DNA of 64,000 nt from assembly GCA_963822145.1 (NCBI GenBank), contig CAWGGG010000004.1, positions 1,674,001 through 1,738,000 of the forward strand, read 5' to 3'. A program made the translations under genes and the position numbers. This DNA comes from UBA5072 sp963822145 (GTDB lineage Bacteria > Bacteroidota > Bacteroidia > Bacteroidales > UBA10428). The stretch's first letter is position 1, and each line of letters starts with the position of its first letter. Shown piece by piece: positions 26,798 to 34,830 of this stretch. The notes beneath the pieces were generated by a model. That model was not told the DNA's origin, made no database searches, and was given only the letters and a program-made list of their open reading frames with translations.

Positions 26798-28816
26798 ATG
26801 AACGCATTGAAATGCATTATCCTTTTATGTTTTGGACTTTACCAGGCATCCCTGCTGGCTCAGAACCGGATTTCATCTGAAAAGCTGAAAAGATCCGACT
26901 GTTTCTTCGGCGTGCATTTCGATCTGCATGCCAGTGAAGACATCGATGATGCAGGTAAAACTCTGACCTATGAAATGGTGGACACCTTCCTTTCCCGGGT
27001 GCGTCCTGATTTTATTCAGATCGACTGCAAAGGCCATCCCGGGATTTCAAGCTATCCGACCCAGGTAGGATTCCATGTTAAGGGTTTCGAAAAGGACCCC
27101 CTGAAATTATGGCGTGATGTAACGGAAAACAACAAAGTTGCATTGTTCATGCACTTCTCCGGAGTATGGGACGGGAAAGTGGTGCAGGAGCATCCCGATT
27201 GGGCTGTGGTAAAAGCCGACGGTACAAAAAGTAACCAGAAGGTTTCATTCTTCAGCCCTTACCTCGATACCTACATGATCCCACAGCTGAAGGAGCTAAG
27301 CAGTGTTTACCATGTCGACGGCGCCTGGATTGACGGGGAATGCTGGGCCGTTGAGCCTGATTATGGAGCAGCAGCGTTGCAACGCTTTACTGAAGAAACC
27401 GGAATAAAACAGATTCCTCGGACATACTCAGACAAGTATTTCCCGGAGTATCTGGAATATACGAGGATCCTTTTCCGGGAACACCTGAAAAAGTATATCG
27501 ACGCCATCCATCAGTTCAATCCCGGTTTCCAGATCACCAGCAACTGGGCCTATTCTTCAATGATGCCGGAAAAAGTGACCATCAATGTTGATTTCCTGTC
27601 GGGCGATGTGACCCCTCAGAATGGCGTTTACAGGTCCGCTTTTGAAGCCCGTTGTCTGGCCCCGCAGGGAAAACCATGGGATTTGATGGCCTGGGGGTTT
27701 TCATGGAACGGCGGCGAAATGCCCATGACAATTAAATCGGCCGTGCAACTGAAACAGGAGGCTGCTGAAATTATGGCTATGGGTGGAGGCGTGCAGTTTT
27801 ATTTCCAGCAGAACCGTGATTTGTCCTTGAAGCCCTGGATAGCCTATATGCTGGAAGATATCGGGACGTTCTGCCGCGAACGCCAGCGCTATTGCCACAA
27901 AGCCGTTGCCGTTCCTCAAATTGCCCTGCTCTACCCTTCCCAGTCCTATCAGAGAAGCTCACCGGTGCCGTATTCACGGTCCCTCGGGATGCTTCAGGGG
28001 ACTTTGTATGCTTTACTCGACGGTCAGCAGACAGTGGAGATCATCATGGAGCACAACCTCATCGGGAACATGGATCATTATCCCGTGATTGTGGTTCCGG
28101 AATGTGACTATCTTGAACCGGCCTTTTTGGATTCTCTCAGGATGTACGTGAAAAACGGCGGAAACCTCCTGGTCATTGGCGCTGAAACGGCTGAAATGTT
28201 CAAACCGGAACTTGGTATTGTGTCCGCGGTGAAATCCTCGCGGTCAGAAGCCTTTATTGCGGCACACGGAAAAATCGGGTCAGTTCGGTCCGATCTGCTG
28301 CAGGTAAAACTGACGCAGAACTGCAAGACCTTATCCGTCTTCTATAAGGGGTCTGATTTCAATTATCCCGATACAAACACCGCCTCATCTTTAAACCAGT
28401 CAGGAAAAGGGAAAGTGGCCGGAATTTACTTCAATGCCGGTACAGCTTATACTGAATACAAAACACCCGTTATACGTGATTTATTAAGTGAAACCCTGCA
28501 GGAACTGACGACGGATAGACTGGTGAACGTAACCGGATCGCACCTGGTGCACGTGTCCGTTAACCGGTTGAACGGCAGGTTATATGTAAACCTGATCAAT
28601 GTGGCCGGAGAGCATACCAACCAAAGTGCACTGGGATATGATGTTGTTCCTCCCCTTAAGGATATAGCAGTTTCTATCCGGTCAACAGCAAAACCGGTAG
28701 GCATCATACTGCAACCCGAAGGCAGGAACCTGCCGTTCTCCTATACAAACGGACGGTCAACAGTGCTCGTGCCTGAACTTCCAATTCACTCGGTGCTGGA
28801 AGTGATTAATGAATAG
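26798..28816 (+). CDS. Exported glycoside-hydrolase-like protein with beta-galactosidase-trimerisation-type domain (GHL6-like)
   Basis: A 672-residue exported protein with a signal peptide ending SLLAQ near residue 22. The N-terminal 360 residues form a TIM-barrel-like domain of the hypothetical-glycosyl-hydrolase or GH29/GH42-like kind (FFGVHFDLHASEDID, WIDGECWAVEPDYG with acidic residues placed like catalytic ones). The middle region resembles the GH42 trimerisation domain (ALLYPSQSYQR, VVPECDYLEPAFLDSLRMYVKNGGNLLVIG), and a short beta domain closes the protein. It is read divergently from the frameshifted hydrolase and convergently with the mutarotase. Alpha-L-fucosidase activity would fit the setting, but the substrate is not shown by sequence. 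Confidence 0.78.
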   Translation: MNALKCIILLCFGLYQASLLAQNRISSEKLKRSDCFFGVHFDLHASEDIDDAGKTLTYEMVDTFLSRVRPDFIQIDCKGHPGISSYPTQVGFHVKGFEKDPLKLWRDVTENNKVALFMHFSGVWDGKVVQEHPDWAVVKADGTKSNQKVSFFSPYLDTYMIPQLKELSSVYHVDGAWIDGECWAVEPDYGAAALQRFTEETGIKQIPRTYSDKYFPEYLEYTRILFREHLKKYIDAIHQFNPGFQITSNWAYSSMMPEKVTINVDFLSGDVTPQNGVYRSAFEARCLAPQGKPWDLMAWGFSWNGGEMPMTIKSAVQLKQEAAEIMAMGGGVQFYFQQNRDLSLKPWIAYMLEDIGTFCRERQRYCHKAVAVPQIALLYPSQSYQRSSPVPYSRSLGMLQGTLYALLDGQQTVEIIMEHNLIGNMDHYPVIVVPECDYLEPAFLDSLRMYVKNGGNLLVIGAETAEMFKPELGIVSAVKSSRSEAFIAAHGKIGSVRSDLLQVKLTQNCKTLSVFYKGSDFNYPDTNTASSLNQSGKGKVAGIYFNAGTAYTEYKTPVIRDLLSETLQELTTDRLVNVTGSHLVHVSVNRLNGRLYVNLINVAGEHTNQSALGYDVVPPLKDIAVSIRSTAKPVGIILQPEGRNLPFSYTNGRSTVLVPELPIHSVLEVINE

Positions 28817-28849
28817 CTGTTCCGGACAATTGGCTGATACAGGCAAAGA

Positions 28850-29164
28850 TCATTTTTGATGAAAAACTTCCTCCAAAACAACCTCTACTGGTGAATGATC
28901 GGAATTGACCTCCATGATATCCGCCATATAATCCCACCATTTGCGGACTACAGGATTTCCAGGAAGCTGATCCGCTGTATTGTCGTCAGCAAGTTTTTGA
29001 ACGGCAAACAAAATACCGGTTTCCCGGTCGAGGAATATGGAATAATCATAAACACCTGCACGGGTAAGTTCTGCCGATAGTTCCGGCCAGATTTCATCGT
29101 GGCGCTTTTTATACTCATTTTCGAAACCCGGTTTGAGCTTCATCTTAAAGGAGACTCTTTTCAT
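28850..29164 (-). CDS. rhaM: L-rhamnose/L-fucose mutarotase (RhaM family)
   Basis: A small cytoplasmic enzyme that speeds interconversion of sugar anomers. The chosen start at 29164 gives 104 residues, the family's normal length; an ATG at 29206 would add 14 residues with no family resemblance. Family features are the opening MKRVSFKMKLKPG, the pair YKKRHDEIWPEL, an internal NYS-type segment (VYDYSIFLD) and a late WWDYMADIM. Related proteins act on either rhamnose or fucose, and in this setting fucose is more likely. Confidence 0.9.
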   Translation of the reverse strand: MKRVSFKMKLKPGFENEYKKRHDEIWPELSAELTRAGVYDYSIFLDRETGILFAVQKLADDNTADQLPGNPVVRKWWDYMADIMEVNSDHSPVEVVLEEVFHQK

Positions 29165-29271
29165 AATTTCCGCTTTGGATTTGGATTTAAGATACAAAAA
29201 TTTCATAAACCGGAAGCACTTACTTCATTATTATGTACATTCGTTCATGTGTCAATTCAATGGATAGGATC

Positions 29272-30609
29272 ATGACGGGTAAATACAACTGGCGTTTCCT
29301 GATTACCACCTCTCTGGTGACCGCCATGGGCGGATATCTGTTTGGTTTCGATTTTGCCGTGATCACAGGCGGATTGCCCTTCCTCAGAGAGCAATTCGGG
29401 CTCAATGCCTTTTGGGAAGGTTTCACAACTGGCTCCCTGGCCCTGGGTTGTATCGTGGGTTGCCTGGTGGCAGGACGAATTGCTGATCAATACGGACGCA
29501 AACCAGGTCTTTTCGCCGCATCGGCGATTTTCTTTGTATCTTCCCTTTCCATGGGACTGGCAACATCTCTGTCGTGGTTCATCTCCTCCCGCTTTGTAGC
29601 AGGCATTGGAGTTGGCATGGCCTCCATGCTATCCCCCATGTTCATCGCCGAGATATCCCCGGCGGAGGTGCGCGGCAGGCTGGTGGCCATCAACCAGCTG
29701 ACGATTGTACTGGGGCAGGTGGTCACCCATCTTGAGAATTTCCTGTTGCGCGATACAGGTCCTGAAGCCTGGCGCTGGATGTTTGGACTGGGCACCGTAC
29801 CCTCCTTCCTTTTTTTGACAGGTGTGTTTTTCCTCCCGGAAAGCCCCCGTTATCTGCTGATAAAGGGGAAAGAGGGTGAAGCCCGAAAAGTCCTGTCGCG
29901 CATTGGAAGTCATTCCTTTGTGGAAAGCTCTGTTGCAGCAATCCTCAAGGCCATGGAAAAAGAGTCCCGTTCCCACATCCGGGGCGTGTTTACCAGGGGT
30001 ATCATGCCGGTGTTGCTCATTGGGATCGGACTGGCCATATTTCAGCAATTCTGCGGCATCAATGTGGTATTCAACTATACGACCAATATATTCAGGAGTA
30101 TCGGGGCCAGCACCACGGAACAACTCCTGCAGGCGGTCTATATCAGTCTGGCCAGCCTGCTGTTCACGCTTATCGCTATGACTCTGGTAGACCGGTGGGG
30201 CAGGAGGCCGCTGATGCTGACCGGGGCAGGCGGACTTGCCATCCTGTATGTGATTATCGGTTACCTGCTTCACAGCAGAAACGGAAATGGCTTGTCATTT
30301 TTCATACTGGCTGCCATCGGTATATATGCCATGTCGCTTGCCCCCCTCACCTGGGTGCTGATATCTGAGATTTTCCCCAATAACATCAGGGGCGCAGCGA
30401 TTTCCGTGGCAGTCATAGCGCTCTGGTCCGCTTATTTCATCCTGGTATTCACGTTCCCGGTAATTGAAAAATACTTTGGTGATGCAGCGGCATTCTGGGG
30501 ATACGCGGTGATCTGTCTTCTGGGATTCCTTTTTATTTATTTCAGGCTTCCGGAAACACGGGGGAAATCACTGGAAGAAATCGAGGGAAGTTTTCTGAAC
30601 GGACGCTAA
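29272..30609 (+). CDS. MFS sugar porter (SP family)
   Basis: A 12-helix inner-membrane sugar:proton symporter. Family marks are GGYLFGFDFAVITGG in helix 1, RIADQYGRK and DRWGRRP in the loop motifs, PESPRYLL after helix 6, QQFCGINVV in helix 7, and the closing PETRGKSLEEIE. The frame opens at 29233. I prefer the ATG at 29272 (MTGKYNWRF), which follows an AGGATC purine stretch, with 29260 as an alternative. It probably imports a monosaccharide released by the surrounding glycosidases. It is not of the FucP type, so if fucose is the substrate this is a different route. Confidence 0.93.
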   Translation: MTGKYNWRFLITTSLVTAMGGYLFGFDFAVITGGLPFLREQFGLNAFWEGFTTGSLALGCIVGCLVAGRIADQYGRKPGLFAASAIFFVSSLSMGLATSLSWFISSRFVAGIGVGMASMLSPMFIAEISPAEVRGRLVAINQLTIVLGQVVTHLENFLLRDTGPEAWRWMFGLGTVPSFLFLTGVFFLPESPRYLLIKGKEGEARKVLSRIGSHSFVESSVAAILKAMEKESRSHIRGVFTRGIMPVLLIGIGLAIFQQFCGINVVFNYTTNIFRSIGASTTEQLLQAVYISLASLLFTLIAMTLVDRWGRRPLMLTGAGGLAILYVIIGYLLHSRNGNGLSFFILAAIGIYAMSLAPLTWVLISEIFPNNIRGAAISVAVIALWSAYFILVFTFPVIEKYFGDAAAFWGYAVICLLGFLFIYFRLPETRGKSLEEIEGSFLNGR

Positions 30610-30631
30610 TACAGCCCTTTGGTTTCTGTCG

Positions 30632-31195
30632 CTACTTCTTATAATTAACAACTTCCTCCGGATTCTTCCTGGGGGATGCTCCTGAAACGGCATCCACGCT
30701 TTTATCAACATTACCGATGCGCAGGACAATCACCGCCTTGTAGCCTGAAGGGATCTGAAAAAACTCTTTCTTTGAATTGATGGTTCCTGTCGGACTGCCA
30801 TATATGCGTGCACCAAGGCCAAGACTATGTGCAGCCACAAACATGCTCTCGGTAGCCAGTCCACAATCGAAATCGGGAGTAGTTCCACTTTGTGATTCAA
30901 TACCTGAAATTATGATCAGCACATTTCCTGGCAGCACATTGTTAATGGCTTCCTTCATGGTGGCTTCGTCTTGTATTACCGTGAACCTCCACGGCTGGTT
31001 GTTCCTCGCACTGGGTGCCTTAATGCCGCATTTCAAAATCAAATCGAGTTGCAGGTCAGATACAGGTTCTGAGGTGTAGGCCTTTTCGGAGTATCCCGCA
31101 AGGATTACCTGAGCAACACAATTGTCAGTGGTCTGGCCATTCAATGTTGAAGCCGCCAAAATAACACAGACAAGCAGTGATAATTTTATTTTCAT
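30632..31195 (-). CDS. Exported nitroreductase-family protein
   Basis: This is a nitroreductase-fold flavoprotein of 187 residues. The fold motifs KCGIKAPSARNNQPWRF and GLATESMFVAAHSLGLG bind FMN in known members. The odd feature is an N-terminal signal peptide (MKIKLSLLVCVILAASTLNGQ), since most relatives are cytoplasmic. The substrate is unknown. It is convergent with the sugar porter gene, and the 90 bases upstream separate it from the XRE gene on the same strand. Confidence 0.88.
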   Translation of the reverse strand: MKIKLSLLVCVILAASTLNGQTTDNCVAQVILAGYSEKAYTSEPVSDLQLDLILKCGIKAPSARNNQPWRFTVIQDEATMKEAINNVLPGNVLIIISGIESQSGTTPDFDCGLATESMFVAAHSLGLGARIYGSPTGTINSKKEFFQIPSGYKAVIVLRIGNVDKSVDAVSGASPRKNPEEVVNYKK

Positions 31196-31284
31196 GGTTA
31201 ACCGCTTTAAAGGGTTTTTGCATAATCGACATTAAAATTATACAAAATAACTCACTTATGAAATCCGGACTCAACTTGTGACCA

Positions 31285-31491
31285 TTATGGGGTAGCTAAG
31301 TCGTCCAAAATAAACACCTCTTCGATGGGCAGCCGGAATACCCTGGAGATATCGTATGCCAGTTTCAGGGAGGGATTGTATTTGTTCTTTTCCAGGAATA
31401 CAATGGTTTCTCTCCTCACGCCTACCATTTGCGCCAGTTCGAGCTGGGAAAGATCGTGCCTGGCTCGCAGTTCTTTGATCCGGTTATGCAT
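31285..31491 (-). CDS. Small XRE-family transcriptional regulator (YozG-type)
   Basis: A 68-residue Cro/CI-type helix-turn-helix protein (LRARHDLSQLELAQMVGVRRETIVFLEKNKYNPS) with the short tail LPIEEVFILDD typical of this group. The start overlaps the end of the membrane-protein gene by 8 bases, so the two form an operon. In similar pairs the regulator usually controls its own membrane-protein partner. The inverted repeat at 31906-31924 is a likely binding site. Confidence 0.93.
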   Translation of the reverse strand: MHNRIKELRARHDLSQLELAQMVGVRRETIVFLEKNKYNPSLKLAYDISRVFRLPIEEVFILDDLATP

Positions 31492-31888
31492 TGCCCGGCC
31501 TGATAAATTTTACCCCTACCCAGGAAAAAAAGAAGATCAGGGCCATGCCCATAATTCCTGCACCAATGAGGCTGCTGGTTGCCATACTGGTCTTGTCACT
31601 CATATACATCAGGAATAGCCACCAGTATATGGAAATGTAAAATGAAAGCGAGGAAGCCTTCGTCATTACATGCCTGGAAAGCTCATCTTCTGCAGGTTCC
31701 TTCCGAAGTGCGCTCCTGAACCTGATAACACCGATATAAACCGCAAATCCGACAACAATGAGAACACCGGTGATCATCAGGATCTCCGGAATATTACCGC
31801 TTAGCTTGGTATTCATGATCCAAAGCGCCGTGGATAGCAAAACCAGGGCTGCCAAAACAAAAATAACAACTGACTTTTTCATAAGCAT
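31484..31888 (-). CDS. Small four-helix membrane protein, operon partner of XRE regulator
   Basis: A 134-residue inner-membrane protein with four predicted helices: two near residues 7-25 and 35-55, two near 80-95 and 105-127. A charged loop with RKEPAEDELSRHVMTKAS separates the pairs. The layout resembles DUF2178-type proteins found beside small XRE regulators in many bacteria. Its function is unknown. Alternative start codons at residues 1 and 3 differ trivially. Confidence 0.8.
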   Translation of the reverse strand: MLMKKSVVIFVLAALVLLSTALWIMNTKLSGNIPEILMITGVLIVVGFAVYIGVIRFRSALRKEPAEDELSRHVMTKASSLSFYISIYWWLFLMYMSDKTSMATSSLIGAGIMGMALIFFFSWVGVKFIRPGNA

Positions 31889-31905
31889 GGATTTAAGTTA
31901 TAATA

Positions 31906-31924
31906 TTCTAACATAAAGTTAGAA
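31906..31924. promoter_or_regulatory. Perfect inverted repeat TTCTAAC-N5-GTTAGAA, probable operator
   Basis: Two perfect 7-base arms with a 5-base centre lie 18 bases upstream of the membrane-protein ATG. The flanks are AT-rich and partly continue the symmetry. Spacing suits a homodimer of the small XRE regulator encoded by the second gene of this operon, so autoregulation is likely. Confidence 0.55.
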
Positions 31925-31974
31925 ATATATAACTTATTATGCAAGTTTTTTTGCTGTTTTTTTGATCCTTAACG

Positions 31975-32385
31975 TTAAAAAGTTACCGGTTGAAGCAGAT
32001 CCCACAGATTACCGTACAGGTCTGCAAAGACAGCCAAGGTACCGTAAGGCTCTTTTTTGGGTTCCCGGACAATTGTAATTCCCTCATCAATAAGTCTCTG
32101 GTAGTCATATTCGAAATTATCGGTGAACAGGAAAAGAAATACCCTTCCTCCAGCCTGATCTCCCAAAGCAGCAAACTGCCTTTCAGTTACTGCTTTTGCT
32201 AGCAACAGGCTGCACGATGCTTCAGCACCTTTCGGAGCTACCCTGACCCATCGTTTCCCCGCTCCAAGATCCGTATCCTCAAGGAGATCAAAGTCCAGCT
32301 TCCGGGTATAAAAAGCTATGGCTTCATCATAATCCTTCACCAGTAAAGTGATGCAGGCTATCTTTTGTTTCTTGCTTGTTTTCAA
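31975..32385 (-). CDS. VOC-family (glyoxalase/bleomycin-resistance fold) protein
   Basis: A vicinal-oxygen-chelate fold protein with the opening KIACITLLVKDYDEAIAFYTRKLDFDLLEDTDLG and closing PYGTLAVFADLYGNLWDLLQP. These are typical of metal-dependent or binding-only VOC proteins. The frame is open to an ATG at 32475, but that start would overlap the GH95 gene by 62 bases and add unrelated residues. I choose the TTG at 32385, just before the family region, and the exact start is uncertain. It follows GH95 by about 28 bases and may be co-transcribed. The substrate is unknown. Confidence 0.82.
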   Translation of the reverse strand: MKTSKKQKIACITLLVKDYDEAIAFYTRKLDFDLLEDTDLGAGKRWVRVAPKGAEASCSLLLAKAVTERQFAALGDQAGGRVFLFLFTDNFEYDYQRLIDEGITIVREPKKEPYGTLAVFADLYGNLWDLLQPVTF

Positions 32386-32413
32386 ATGGTTAAGGTTCGG
32401 TATTATCGCTCTT

Positions 32414-34774
32414 CTACAAGTTTTCCAAATCGGATCCAAACAAATAGGTTTTTCCTTTTTCAGCATTAAATTCAAGGGTTCGCGACTGGTACCTGATTTT
32501 GCAGGGTTGATTTTTAAAAGCCTGAATGGTTAGCTGCTGAAGTTTGCCCGCGGCCCAGGAGATATCCACCTGTATGTTTCCCCTGGCTTTCAATCCCTTA
32601 ATGGAGCCAGCTTGCCACGATGATGGCAAGGCGGGTAGCACATGAATAAAGCCATTATGGCTCTGCAGCAGCATTTCGGAAATGCCTGCCGTTCCACCGA
32701 AATTGCCGTCGATCTGGAAAGGGGGATGGGTATCGAACAGATTGGGCAGGGTGGATTTACCCAGCAGGGCCTGAAGGTGGGTATGGGCTTCGTCACCTTC
32801 GAGGAGGCGGGCATAGAAGTTAATGATCCAGGCGCGGCTCCAACCGGTGTGGCCCCCGCCATTGGCCAGACGATGCTCAATGGTCTTTCCGGCTGCCTCA
32901 AAAAGCTCAGTCGTTTCAGGAGTGATCTGCGTCCCGGGATGCAGTCCGAACAAATGGGAAATATGCCGGTGACCGGGTTCAGCTTCCTCATACTCCTCAA
33001 TCCATTCCATGATGGTGCCGTTCTGCCCTACCCGCGTAGGTGGTAACTTCGCCATGGCCTGTAGCAGTGAATCGGCGAAAGCGGGACTTTCATGCAGTAT
33101 TTTGGAGGCCTTGATAAAGGCTGTAAAAACCTCCCTGGCGATCTGAATATCCATGGTGGCCCCATAAGTTAGCTGCATGGGGGTTTTTGTACCTGGCAGA
33201 TAATAAGCATTCTCCGGTGAATAAGATGGTGCTGTGACCAGTTGTCCTTTCTTGTCTGCCATTAAAAAATCCAGCACGAATAGTGCCGATCCTTTCATAA
33301 TGGGCCAGGCGGTTTCTTTCAGATAGGCGGTATCCCCTGTATAACAAAAATGATCCCAGAAATGCAGCGACATCCAGGGACCGGCCATGGGAAAGGTACC
33401 CCACTGAATGCCATCCATCAGGCCGGTACGTCCAAAAGGATCTGTGACATGGTGCATGGTCCAGCCCCTGCAGCCATACATATTCCGGGCTGTAATCCTG
33501 CCCGGTTCCATAAGCTTCACAAAGAAATCACTCAGGGGATCTATAGTTTCCGGTAAATTGCAAACATCGGCCAGCCAATAATTCATCTGCAGGTTAATGT
33601 TCGTATGAAAGTCGCTGTTCCAGGGAGCTTCCAGGGAGTTATTCCATATTCCCTGCAGATTCGCAGGCAAAATTCCGGGTGCCCGCGAGCTGCCCATGAG
33701 CAGGTATCGGCCATACTGGAAATAAAGCTCAGTGAGATGCAAGTCCTCCCTGCCTTTTCTTACCAGCCGGAGTCGTTCATCAGTGGGTATGGTATCAGCC
33801 TCTTCGCGGCAAATACGGAAATCCACCCGGTTGAAAAGAGCCTGGTGATCGGCGATATGGGATGCTCTTAATTCCCCGTACAGCTTATCTTCCGCCTGAT
33901 CAATAATCCTGTTGCAGATGCCAACAGGATTGATGCTACGATCGAAATTCAGCAGATCCCTGTTGTAATCGGTTGCAGCCGTAATCAGCAGTACCAGGGA
34001 AGCGGCATCCCTGACAATCAGTGAACCGCCTTCTGCCCTTATGGTGCCTCCCTGCGACCTGGCAGTCATCCTGGCAGCAAATCTCATGTGCTCGCCTCCC
34101 GGACCGCTTCCGGGATTATCCTGATCCCGGATCTGCCCCTTCATCTCAAGGGATTCTTCGTATGCGAGGGTTTCAGCGTCCTTTTCACGTTTCAGCGAGA
34201 GCCTGGCATCGATTGTACCGTTTTTAGCTTCCAGGTATACGACGATCACATTATCCGGTGCAGAGGCAAAGACTTCCCGGGTGTATTGGACACCACCCTG
34301 TTCGTAGATCGTAGTGACAATGCCTGACCTCAGATCAAGTTCCCTCCGGTAATGCCGGATTTCCGATGTATCCCCTTCAAACGCGATAAACAGATCTCCC
34401 AGGGTCTGATAGGAACGGATGTTCGGGGGAGTGCCTAATAAATACAGCTTTGAAAGTTCCAATGCCCGGGTGACTTGTCCGTTTAACAGCATCTCTCTGA
34501 TTTCCGGTAAATGACCCAGCGCTTCCGGATTATTGTTATCGATCCGGGAACCTGCCCAAAGGCTTTCTTCATTCAGCTGGATCTGCTCCACGAGGGGTTT
34601 GCCGAATACCATGGCCCCCAAACGACCATTGCCCACCGGGAGTGCTTCTGTCCACTGAACTGCAGGTTGTCCATACCAGAGTTTCAGGGGTTCAATGCCT
34701 GTTTCGGCAGCGTGGCACGAAGCAAAAAGCACGTTGATAAGGAGAATGATCACCCATGATTTTAAGGTTTGCAT
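32414..34774 (-). CDS. GH95 alpha-L-fucosidase, lipoprotein
   Basis: GH95 enzymes release terminal alpha-1,2-linked L-fucose, or sometimes L-galactose, by inversion. The 786-residue protein opens with the family N-terminal domain (WYGQPAVQWTEALPVGNGRLGAMVFGKP split over residues 40-65) and has the barrel marks GILPANLQGIWN, HRHISHLFGLHPG and FQIDGNFGGTAGI. I choose the ATG at 34774 because it directly precedes a lipoprotein signal ending LFASC; the frame opens at 34798. The gene is downstream of GH42 by 56 bases in the run that also holds the corrinoid genes. Plausible substrates are xyloglucan, rhamnogalacturonan II or algal/host fucosylated glycans. Confidence 0.95.
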   Translation of the reverse strand: MQTLKSWVIILLINVLFASCHAAETGIEPLKLWYGQPAVQWTEALPVGNGRLGAMVFGKPLVEQIQLNEESLWAGSRIDNNNPEALGHLPEIREMLLNGQVTRALELSKLYLLGTPPNIRSYQTLGDLFIAFEGDTSEIRHYRRELDLRSGIVTTIYEQGGVQYTREVFASAPDNVIVVYLEAKNGTIDARLSLKREKDAETLAYEESLEMKGQIRDQDNPGSGPGGEHMRFAARMTARSQGGTIRAEGGSLIVRDAASLVLLITAATDYNRDLLNFDRSINPVGICNRIIDQAEDKLYGELRASHIADHQALFNRVDFRICREEADTIPTDERLRLVRKGREDLHLTELYFQYGRYLLMGSSRAPGILPANLQGIWNNSLEAPWNSDFHTNINLQMNYWLADVCNLPETIDPLSDFFVKLMEPGRITARNMYGCRGWTMHHVTDPFGRTGLMDGIQWGTFPMAGPWMSLHFWDHFCYTGDTAYLKETAWPIMKGSALFVLDFLMADKKGQLVTAPSYSPENAYYLPGTKTPMQLTYGATMDIQIAREVFTAFIKASKILHESPAFADSLLQAMAKLPPTRVGQNGTIMEWIEEYEEAEPGHRHISHLFGLHPGTQITPETTELFEAAGKTIEHRLANGGGHTGWSRAWIINFYARLLEGDEAHTHLQALLGKSTLPNLFDTHPPFQIDGNFGGTAGISEMLLQSHNGFIHVLPALPSSWQAGSIKGLKARGNIQVDISWAAGKLQQLTIQAFKNQPCKIRYQSRTLEFNAEKGKTYLFGSDLENL

Positions 34775-34830
34775 AGGATTACGCTTATAATAGTTCAACC
34801 GAAATTATTGTAATGTATAAAACATTGATT

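Noticed and set aside
29629..30273. 214-residue open frame antisense to the sugar porter gene
   Set aside because: It is a low-complexity, His/Gln-rich shadow of a clear 12-helix transporter.
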